This document shows positions 1-5,075 of a stretch of DNA of 6,631 bases, piece by piece (the stretch's first letter is position 1; every line of letters begins with the position of its first letter). Position numbers and translations under genes: made by a program. The notes under the pieces were generated by a model. The model ran no database searches and was not told where the DNA came from. It saw only the letters and a list, made by a program, of their open reading frames with translations. The DNA lies in the NCBI GenBank assembly GCA_937888775.1, contig CALAQT010000473.1, positions 1-6,631 on the forward strand. Direction: 5' to 3'. Source of the stretch: an uncultured Actinomycetes bacterium. GTDB taxonomy: Bacteria > Actinomycetota > Thermoleophilia > Solirubrobacterales > Solirubrobacteraceae.

Positions 1-74
1 CGGTCAACATCACCGGCAACGACTGGCACCCAGAGTGGAACTACCGCATCACTCCCACCGACCACTCACCGTAA
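1..74 (+). CDS. Transposase C-terminal fragment, ISAzo13-like family (cut by window edge)
   Basis: The frame starting at base 3 reads to a TAA stop at 72-74 and encodes 23 residues containing DWHPEWNYRITP. From memory, transposases of the ISAzo13 (Rhodopirellula-type DDE) family end with a motif of the form HDWHGEWNY followed by a short hydrophobic and proline tail, so this is probably the last 23 residues of such an enzyme. The catalytic DDE residues lie outside the window. The stop is followed within a few tens of bases by the coding sequence of the minus-strand ANTAR gene, so the IS end must fall at roughly 75-105. No partner repeat is in view, so the terminus cannot be drawn exactly. The assignment rests on a short motif, so family is moderately sure and transposase fairly sure. 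Confidence 0.6.
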   Translation, partial: VNITGNDWHPEWNYRITPTDHSP

Positions 75-655
75 CCAGACCCACAGTTATTGATCCGCGA
101 GCCCTTAACGACCGCGTTGGCGACGTCGATGATCTTGAGGCGCCTGATACGTGACTGGTTGCGTAGCATCTCGAAGGCGGCGCCTTCGTCGATTGCATGG
201 CGTTCCATCAGGATGTCCTTGGCACGTTCGATGATTGCGCGACGTCCGAACGCCCCTTCGAGGTTGTGGTATTCGGCGAAGCGGCGCAGCACGATGTCGA
301 TGGAGCTCTCCCAGTCTTCCAGGTCGGTGTCACTCACGTAGGCGAAGATCCCCCGCCTGGATGCCTCATTGACGAAGTCCGGATCCGGCGTGTCTACGAG
401 GGCGATCACCGGGCAGGCAGACTCCGCGACGATTCGGTCGATTAGTTCGAGCGCGTGCTCGGAACTTTCACCGAGTCTGACCAGCGCGACGTCGGGCAGC
501 TCTCGGGCGGTCACACCGCCCACGTCATTGATCTCGGTCTCGCGCGCAATCACTTCGTGACCCAGTTCGATCAGCAGCGTGGCGACGCGGGTCAGACGAT
601 CAGCCCGTTCGTCGGCGATCAGGACGCGCAAATGCTCGCTGGGGCCGTCGCTCAC
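41..655 (-). CDS. ANTAR-domain response regulator with degenerate receiver; 3' end altered by IS
   Basis: This is a predicted cytoplasmic transcription antitermination regulator that would bind paired RNA hairpins through its ANTAR domain. From a GTG at 655-653 it gives 204 residues: a receiver-like domain at about 9-125 and an ANTAR domain at about 130-187 (GAFGRRAIIERAKDILMER, then the helix around AFEMLRN and IIDVANAVV). The receiver keeps the acidic pair (IADE) but has VALVRLG where the phospho-accepting aspartate should be, and FAYVSD where the conserved lysine is expected. Phosphorylation is therefore unlikely, and I believe this is common in actinobacterial members. The frame stays open upstream to 952, with an ATG at 721, but codon third positions are not GC-biased before 655 and the receiver begins only after it. 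There is no Shine-Dalgarno, and a TATCAT at 670-665 would suit a near-leaderless transcript. The final about 16 residues (NNCGSGYGEWSVGVMR) are antisense to the neighbouring IS end and so are probably not native. Confidence 0.82.
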   Translation of the reverse strand: MSDGPSEHLRVLIADERADRLTRVATLLIELGHEVIARETEINDVGGVTARELPDVALVRLGESSEHALELIDRIVAESACPVIALVDTPDPDFVNEASRRGIFAYVSDTDLEDWESSIDIVLRRFAEYHNLEGAFGRRAIIERAKDILMERHAIDEGAAFEMLRNQSRIRRLKIIDVANAVVKGSRINNCGSGYGEWSVGVMR

Positions 656-664
656 AAGTGGAGT

Positions 665-670
665 ATGATA
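665..670 (-). promoter_or_regulatory. Possible -10 element for the ANTAR gene
   Basis: On the minus strand TATCAT lies 9 nt upstream of the GTG at 655, so transcription would begin almost at the start codon. This fits the lack of a ribosome-binding site. No good -35 hexamer is visible 16-18 bases further upstream, so support is weak. Confidence 0.25.
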
Positions 671-864
671 AGGGTCTCGTTTCGCCTTAATCTCCGGCGG
701 GCGACTGTTTTCCGGCTCCATGAACCAGTCGGCGTGGGCGTGTTGGCCTGAAACGGGCTTCGCGCTATTAACGCACACGTCAGGAGCCCGGTCATCGCCC
801 GCTTCGCCGAAGTTCTCAATCCGCCTCGAGCGTATGAATTCGCTCCGGGTTCGGGCATGCCCGC

Positions 865-951
865 TGTGCAACGCCATCGACCGCCTCGAACGCATCGGCG
901 GGGCGCGCTGGGGCAAGGTCGACCGCTCGAGGCGGTCGATGGCGTTGCACA
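865..951. repeat. 25-bp perfect inverted repeat with 37-nt spacer
   Basis: Bases 865-889 (beginning TGTGCAACGCCATCGACC) are the exact reverse complement of 927-951. Part of the right arm can instead form a tighter local hairpin, TCGACCGC-tcgag-GCGGTCGA (920-940), so the RNA has two mutually exclusive folds. A separate 12-bp palindrome, CGGGCATGCCCG, lies just left at 852-863. A further perfect 12-bp pairing exists between CCGCCTCGAGCG at 821-832 and 924-935. The element sits between the divergent ANTAR and c-di-GMP genes. It could be a REP/MITE-like remnant, a bidirectional hairpin or a regulatory RNA. There is no run of T after it, so it is not a typical intrinsic terminator. Confidence 0.8.
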
Positions 952-985
952 ATTGTCCAATCGCGCGGCACGAAGTTCTGGTCCC

Positions 986-1027
986 ACGCGAACGTCTCCG
1001 ACATGGACGCGAACGTCTCCGACATGG
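986..1027 (+). repeat. Perfect 21-bp tandem duplication at the 5' end of the PAS gene
   Basis: Bases 986-1006 and 1007-1027 are identical (each begins ACGCGAACGTCTCC and ends ACATGG). The unit length is seven codons, so the frame is preserved and NVSDM occurs twice. Each copy contains one ATG of the PAS frame, at 1003 and 1024, so the duplication has doubled the candidate start codon. Neither ATG is preceded by a recognisable Shine-Dalgarno. Confidence 0.92.
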
Positions 1028-1605
1028 AGCGCCTCGCGCGCCGAGCCTTCTCGGTCGCTCTCAACATCGACGTCCCCGAGCGCTCGCAGATGACCGAGTT
1101 CCTGCGACATGAGATCGTGCCAACCGACGCCGGCACGGGCCGGATCGCCGGCACGATAGGCGACTTCACATATGGGCGAGAGACACAGGACGCCCTGCGT
1201 GAGGTGCAGGACTGCTTTCGCTGCTCGTTTGAGCAGGCGCCGATAGGGATGATGATCATCGATCTGAGCGGTTGCTATGAGCGTGTCAACGACGCGTTCT
1301 GCACCACCGGCGGCTTCGGCCACGAACAGCTGGCGGGTCTCTCAAGCGACCGCATCACGCATCCCGAGGATGTCGTCGCCGACGCGGCTACGCTGCGCGC
1401 CATGCTCGCGGGCGAGGCGACATCGGACACGCGGGAGAAGCGCTACTTGCACGCCTCGGGTCGTGTTATCTGGGGGCAGATCAACGTCACGCTGATCCGT
1501 GCCCGTGACGGAAGGCCGTTGCATTTCATCGCCCAGGTCCAGAACATCACCGAGCGACGCAACTACGAACGCCAGCTTCAGCACATGGCCGACACGACCC
1601 GCTGA
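1003..1605 (+). CDS. PAS-domain fragment (5' part of the broken gene)
   Basis: As it stands, this frame encodes 200 residues with one PAS domain at about 70-185: FRCSFEQAPIGM at the start, the VNDAFC helix, ITHPEDV, then the PAC part with YLHASGRVIWGQINVTLIRARDG and FIAQVQNITERR. The tail NYERQLQHMAD is the signalling helix that normally leads straight into a GGDEF domain. No residues are seen that reveal a bound cofactor or ligand. There is no transmembrane segment, so it would be cytoplasmic. Translation ends eight residues into what should be the next domain because of the frameshift. A short PAS-only protein might still be made, but nothing suggests a selected function. Confidence 0.7.
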   Translation: MDANVSDMERLARRAFSVALNIDVPERSQMTEFLRHEIVPTDAGTGRIAGTIGDFTYGRETQDALREVQDCFRCSFEQAPIGMMIIDLSGCYERVNDAFCTTGGFGHEQLAGLSSDRITHPEDVVADAATLRAMLAGEATSDTREKRYLHASGRVIWGQINVTLIRARDGRPLHFIAQVQNITERRNYERQLQHMADTTR

Positions 1606-1652
1606 CAGGCCTGCTAAACCGGCGCAGCCTTGAGCGCGGGCTCCACAGCCAC

Positions 1653-2696
1653 GTGGCGCGCGTCCGGCGATATGGAGCGACGGGTGGCGTGCTGATGCTG
1701 GACCTTGACAACTTCAAGTACTTCAACGATACCCACGGCCACAGCGCCGGCGATGAGCTGATCGTGCGCGACGAGGCTCTCCCCGCGCTTGACGAGGAAG
1801 CCGCGTCCGCGCTGGTCAGCTCTCGCAAGCGGGTGACTGTCAGCATCGGCGTCGCCCGCTTTGACGACCGTGAGCGCCTCAGCGGCGAAGAGATCATGGC
1901 TAACGCGGACCTCGCGATGTACGACGCCAAGGATGCCGGTGGCGACTGCTCGGTGCGTTACCGCACCGCACAGCACGCACGCCGACACGCCGATAGCAAG
2001 ATCAAATGGGCTGAGGAGATCGACCACGCGCTCGCCCACGACGGCTTCGAACTGGTTGCCCAGCCAGTCGTCTCACTGCCCACCGGACGAGTGGCGCACT
2101 ACGAGCTGCTTTTGCGAATGTGCGATCGAAAAGGCGACGTGATCCAGCCCGGACCCTTCCTGTACGTCGCCGAACGCCTAGGCCTCGGCGGCGATATCGA
2201 CCGCTGGGTCGTCAAACGCGCGACCGACATCCTCGTCGAGCAACGCGCCCTCGGGCGCGACCTACGCATCGAGATCAACCTCTCCGCCCGTACACTGGGT
2301 GACGGGCGGCTGCCCGAGCTCATCGAACGTCGGCTGCGCGAGACCGGCATTTCGCCCGACCGGCTGATCTTCGAGGTCCCCGAGACCGCAGCGGTCGCTC
2401 ATGTCAGCAGCGCCGCCGCGTTCGCCCAACGCCTATCCGAGCTTGGATGCAAGTTTGCCCTAGACGACTTCGGCGCCGGCGTCGGATCCGTCTACTACCT
2501 CAAGCACATCCCGTTCGACTATCTGAAGATCGACGGTGAATTCGTCACCCACTGCGCCCACAACAAGACCGACCGCGCGCTCATCTCCGCCGTCGTGCAA
2601 GTCGCGCGCGACATGGGCAAGCACACGATCGCCGAGTTCGCCGCCGACCAACAGACCGTGGAGCTCCTGACTTGCCTCGGCGTTGACTACGTCTAG
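1653..2696 (+). CDS. Degenerate GGDEF plus truncated EAL fragment (3' part of the broken gene)
   Basis: The open frame from GTG 1653 gives 347 residues. The GGDEF remnant (about 1-108) keeps LMLDLDNFKYFNDTHGH, VTVSIGVA and ANADLAMYDAK, but only about 28 residues separate GDELIV from VTVSIG, where the family has nearer 68, and the GGDEF signature is absent. The EAL domain (about 128-347) keeps E151 in YELLLRM, N209 in INLSA, E244 in FEVPET, D271-D272 in DDFGAG, K292 in YLKIDG and E328 in IAEFA. These are the metal and c-di-GMP residues expected of an active phosphodiesterase. The TAG at 2694 removes the glutamine of the QGY motif and the last strand. The frame has no ribosome-binding site of its own. 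Third-position GC remains high, so decay looks recent. Confidence 0.72.
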   Translation: MARVRRYGATGGVLMLDLDNFKYFNDTHGHSAGDELIVRDEALPALDEEAASALVSSRKRVTVSIGVARFDDRERLSGEEIMANADLAMYDAKDAGGDCSVRYRTAQHARRHADSKIKWAEEIDHALAHDGFELVAQPVVSLPTGRVAHYELLLRMCDRKGDVIQPGPFLYVAERLGLGGDIDRWVVKRATDILVEQRALGRDLRIEINLSARTLGDGRLPELIERRLRETGISPDRLIFEVPETAAVAHVSSAAAFAQRLSELGCKFALDDFGAGVGSVYYLKHIPFDYLKIDGEFVTHCAHNKTDRALISAVVQVARDMGKHTIAEFAADQQTVELLTCLGVDYV

Positions 2697-2825
2697 GGCT
2701 ATTACCTCGGTCATCCCGCGCCGCTGTCAGACCACATCGCCAGTTTCGACGCTCCAGCGGACGACCAGCACAGCGCCCCTTCCGACGGCATCTCTTCACC
2801 ACCAGACAGCAACAGCGCACCGTGA

Positions 2826-3097
2826 CGAACCGAACAGCCAGCCCGTAGCAGGGTCCGCTCGGCGACGGCGAAGCCGAAGCGCTCGCCATCGCACCGAGCT
2901 CGACAGCGCGCGTCCTTCGCGGCGCGACGGCGTTCGCGAGACCGCATCGCCGGACCGATTAGCGTTCGGGCCGGCGCGACGAGCAGCCGGGATCCTCGAG
3001 ACTGCCGCATCCCCGAAATCCGGCAGCGCGGCGCCGACGGTTCAGCGCTCGGCTGCTCCTCTCAACACCAGCACAGTGGGTGAGCACATGGCCCTTG
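2826..3097. other. Non-coding interval before the exporter operon
   Basis: No gene could be supported here on either strand. The open frames crossing it encode low-complexity Arg/Ser/Ala-rich sequence with no recognisable domain. A weak CGCCGG...CCGGCG pairing (about 2949-2974) is the only hairpin noticed, and it has no T-run, so no terminator for the upstream gene is identified. Confidence 0.5.
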
Positions 3098-3126
3098 TTG
3101 ACACCATAATTCATCGCACGTAGAAT
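3098..3126 (+). promoter_or_regulatory. Strong sigma-70/HrdB-type promoter of the exporter operon
   Basis: TTGACA at 3098-3103 matches the -35 consensus perfectly. After exactly 17 bases TAGAAT at 3121-3126 matches the -10 consensus at five of six positions. The predicted start of transcription is near 3133, leaving a leader of about 34 nt before the permease ATG. The local stretch is much more AT-rich than its surroundings. Confidence 0.85.
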
Positions 3127-3141
3127 TCTACGAGCGTAGAA
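3119..3141. promoter_or_regulatory. Overlapping palindromic operator on the -10 box, probable TetR site
   Basis: The half-site CGTAGAA occurs three times in alternating orientation. CGTAGAATTCTACG (3119-3132) is a perfect 14-bp palindrome, and TTCTACG-AG-CGTAGAA (3126-3141) is a second, sharing the middle half-site. The first palindrome contains the whole -10 hexamer and the second covers the predicted transcription start, so a bound protein would block RNA polymerase. The obvious candidate is the TetR protein encoded as the last gene of the same operon. That pairing is inferred from context. Confidence 0.75.
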
Positions 3142-3154
3142 ATCTTTCCGGTCC

Positions 3155-3160
3155 GGAGGT
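3155..3160 (+). promoter_or_regulatory. Ribosome-binding site of the permease gene
   Basis: GGAGGT lies 6 nt before the ATG at 3167. It is a near-consensus Shine-Dalgarno and fixes the start of the first operon gene. It is the strongest such site in the window. Confidence 0.9.
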
Positions 3161-3166
3161 AGCTGG

Positions 3167-4240
3167 ATGCGAGCGATGGTCGTTAAGGAGTTCAACCAGC
3201 TGCGGCGCGACCGGCGCACGCTGGCGATGATGATCTTCCTGCCGGTGCTGCTGCTGATCGTGTTTGGTTACGCGGCGAGCTTCGACGTCAAGCGGATCCC
3301 GGTCGTGGTGGTCGGCCCTCGTGCGGGCCCGGTCGCTGATGAATTGCGCGCGCCGTTCGCGGTCGTTGAGCGCGATCCCGGCGCGGGCCGCGTCCTCGCC
3401 GAGCAGCGGCTGCGCGCTGGTGACGCCGCCGCGGCGATCCTGACCGGCATGCGGCCGCCGCTGGTCTTGCTTGACGGGTCCCAGCTGTTCTCGGCACGCG
3501 CGGCTGAGGCCGCGCTCGCCCAGCAGACGCAGCCGGGCGTCGCGATCGGGCAGCAAGCGCGGGCCTCTCGCGTGCAGGTTCTGTTTAACCCGAGCCTGCG
3601 AACCTCGGCCGTGCTGGTGTCCGGTATCGCCGGGTTGATCTTGCTGTTCATCGTGACGGTCACCACCAGCCTCGGGGTCGTGCGCGAGCGGCAGGCCGGC
3701 ACGCTCGAGCAACTCGCGGTGATGCCGCTAAGCCCTTGGGACGTGATCGTCGGCAAGATCGTGCCGTACTTCCTGGTGGGGGTGCTTGATCTGGTGGCGA
3801 CCGTCGTGCTGGCGGTGGTCGTGTTCAGCGTGCCGTTCAACGGTTCGGTCGCGACGCTCGCGCTCGGTGGCTTGCTGTTTCTGCTCGTGACGACTGGGAT
3901 GGGCGTGCTGATCTCGACCGTTTCGCAGAACCAGGGGCAGGCGATCCAACTCGCGATCATGACGCTGCTGCCGCAGATCCTGCTCTCCGGGTTGATCTTT
4001 CCCGTGTCCTCGATGGCTGCCGGGGTGCGCTGGATCGCGTACCTGCTGCCGCTGAAGTACTTCATCGACATCACCCGCGGGGTGATGCTGCGCGGCGCTC
4101 CGATCACCTCGCTGTGGGTCCCGCTCCTGATGCTCGGCGTTCTGGGGGGCGCTGTCCTGGGACTGGCAGTGCTCAGATTCAGGCGCGATCTTGCGCCTGC
4201 CGTGCACCATCATGGCCCGCGCGCCGCAGCCGCGAGTTGA
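3167..4240 (+). CDS. ABC-2 type exporter permease, YbhS/YbhR/YhhJ-like
   Basis: This is the membrane subunit of an ATP-driven exporter, 357 residues, close to the family's usual 370-380. The N-terminal amphipathic stretch (VVKEFNQLRRDRRTL) leads into a first membrane helix at about 19-38. A large extracytoplasmic domain follows (about 40-145), then five further helices near 147-169, 198-221, 228-252, 262-282 and 316-337. The cytoplasmic segment VVRERQAGTLEQLAVMPLSPWDV (about 171-193) is the family's coupling signature between helices two and three. FPVSSMAAGVRWIAYLLPLKYFID is the typical sequence before the last helix. Only one permease gene is present, so it would work as a homodimer, unlike E. 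coli ybhS plus ybhR. It is the first gene of the operon and is followed after 4 nt by an ATPase gene. The substrate cannot be deduced; drugs or lipophilic toxins are usual guesses for this family with TetR control. Confidence 0.9.
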   Translation: MRAMVVKEFNQLRRDRRTLAMMIFLPVLLLIVFGYAASFDVKRIPVVVVGPRAGPVADELRAPFAVVERDPGAGRVLAEQRLRAGDAAAAILTGMRPPLVLLDGSQLFSARAAEAALAQQTQPGVAIGQQARASRVQVLFNPSLRTSAVLVSGIAGLILLFIVTVTTSLGVVRERQAGTLEQLAVMPLSPWDVIVGKIVPYFLVGVLDLVATVVLAVVVFSVPFNGSVATLALGGLLFLLVTTGMGVLISTVSQNQGQAIQLAIMTLLPQILLSGLIFPVSSMAAGVRWIAYLLPLKYFIDITRGVMLRGAPITSLWVPLLMLGVLGGAVLGLAVLRFRRDLAPAVHHHGPRAAAAS

Positions 4241-4244
4241 GAGC

Positions 4245-5075
4245 GTGAGCATCTACGGGCTAGAGGAAGTCGAGGTGCGGTTCGGGCGACGAGCCGCGCT
4301 CTCCGGCGTGACCCTGAACGTCCCACCGTCGGCTGTGACAGCGGTCGTCGGGGGGGATGGGTCGGGCAAAACCACCGCGATGCGCGTGCTCGTCGGAGCG
4401 ATCGCGCCTCACAGCGGCTTAGTGCGCCGCCCCGACCGCCGCGAGGTCGGCTACCTGCCGGCAACCTCGGGCGTGTACGTGGATCTGACAGTCGCGGAGA
4501 ACGTGACGTTCGTCGGCGCGGCGTTCGGCGCTCGCGGCCTCGAGCTGGCGCAGCGCTCGGACCGGCTGCTGGAGCGCACCGGCCTGAGCGCCGCTCGTGA
4601 TCGGCTGGCCGGCGAGCTCTCGGGCGGGATGCGTCGCAAGCTCGCGCTCGTGCTCGCCTTGCTGCACGAGCCGAGGCTGCTCGTTCTCGACGAGCCGACG
4701 ACCGGGGTGGACCCGGTCAGCCGCGTCGAGCTGTGGCGGCTGATCGGCGCTGCGGCGGCCACCGGCGCTGCCGTCGCCTTGACGACTACGTATATCGAAG
4801 AGGCCGAACGCGCGGCGTGGGTGCTCGTGCTGGAGTCCGGCCGGCCACTGGTGAGCGGCACCCCCGAAGAGGTGATCGCCGCCATCCCTGGGCAGGTGGG
4901 ACAGGCCGACAGCCGGCCGGAGCAGCCTGCGGCGTGCTGGCGACGTGGGGCGGGATGGCGCGTGTGGTCGCGCGAGCGGAAACTGCCGTCAGGATCGGGC
5001 GCGATCGAGCCCGACCTCGAGGACGCAGTCACCGTGGCCGCGCTTGCCGCCGAGCAAGCCGGTGGGGAACCGTGA
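4245..5075 (+). CDS. ABC exporter ATPase with degenerate Q- and H-loops (YbhF N-half-like)
   Basis: From the GTG at 4245 the product is 276 residues. It has Walker A GGDGSGKTT (36-44), signature LSGGM (125-129), Walker B LLVLDE (145-150) and D-loop GVDP (154-157). Two switch residues are missing: the Q-loop reads YLPATSG with Ala73 in place of Gln, and the H-loop reads LTTTYIEEAE with Thr182 in place of His. It can probably bind ATP but hydrolyse it poorly by itself. From memory, the N-terminal half of E. coli YbhF also lacks the H-loop histidine while keeping LSGGM, so this gene matches that half. The last about 65 residues after the ATPase core resemble a linker. The start is uncertain: the frame is open from a TTG at 4191 and has an ATG at 4212, both inside the permease gene. 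GTG 4245 is preferred for its spacing and because the domain begins right after it. Confidence 0.87.
   Translation: MSIYGLEEVEVRFGRRAALSGVTLNVPPSAVTAVVGGDGSGKTTAMRVLVGAIAPHSGLVRRPDRREVGYLPATSGVYVDLTVAENVTFVGAAFGARGLELAQRSDRLLERTGLSAARDRLAGELSGGMRRKLALVLALLHEPRLLVLDEPTTGVDPVSRVELWRLIGAAAATGAAVALTTTYIEEAERAAWVLVLESGRPLVSGTPEEVIAAIPGQVGQADSRPEQPAACWRRGAGWRVWSRERKLPSGSGAIEPDLEDAVTVAALAAEQAGGEP

Larger units (their letters stand above)
1003..2825 (+). pseudogene. Broken PAS-GGDEF-EAL cyclic-di-GMP signalling gene
   Basis: Read through its lesions, this is one gene of about 600 codons: N-terminal region, PAS sensor, diguanylate cyclase (GGDEF) domain and phosphodiesterase (EAL) domain, a common bifunctional architecture. 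Restoring one base after 1593 turns MADTTR-stop into MADHDPLTGLLNRR, the usual PAS-to-GGDEF junction, and joins the two frames. Downstream the frame has lost the GGDEF motif, and it stops at TAG 2694-2696. Beyond that stop the same frame continues with GYYLGHPAPLSDHI, the normal end of an EAL domain, to a TGA at 2823-2825. Three independent lesions make sequencing error an unlikely full explanation, and I regard the gene as non-functional as a cyclase. The true start is uncertain: 1003 and 1024 are the first in-frame ATGs, and no ribosome-binding site or clear promoter is visible. Confidence 0.88.

Noticed and set aside
656..952. The ANTAR frame stays open upstream to a TTG at 952, with an ATG at 721.
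   Set aside because: This part runs through the inverted repeat, lacks GC-rich third positions and encodes nothing domain-like. No ribosome-binding site precedes either start.
865..1027. CRISPR array or intrinsic terminator.
   Set aside because: There is only one inverted repeat and one two-copy tandem repeat, with no regular spacers. No T-run follows the stem.
720..1112. Plus-strand open frame of 130 codons starting with ATG.
   Set aside because: It overlaps the well-supported PAS frame, crosses the inverted repeat and tandem duplication, and shows no recognisable domain.
652..1323. Open frame of 223 codons on the minus strand.
   Set aside because: It is antisense to the PAS gene and encodes Arg/Ala-rich sequence without a domain, a usual shadow in high-GC DNA.
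1003..2696. Two separate genes, a PAS sensor and an EAL protein, working as a split system.
   Set aside because: Adding one base joins them exactly at the conserved GGDEF start motif, and the second frame has no start signal of its own. A frameshifted single gene explains it better.
2683..3123. Plus-strand open frame of 146 codons in the gap before the exporter operon.
   Set aside because: The sequence is low-complexity, with no ribosome-binding site or domain. It overlaps both the old end of the EAL gene and the promoter.
3128..4252. Several long minus-strand open frames opposite the permease.
   Set aside because: They are antisense shadows rich in Arg, His, Ser and Thr. The plus strand has a clear membrane protein with a strong ribosome-binding site.
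4733..5074. N-terminal extension of the second ATPase from an upstream start at 4733.
   Set aside because: It overlaps the first ATPase in another frame and encodes Arg-rich nonsense. ATG 5075 directly precedes the ATPase fold and fits the TGATG coupling.
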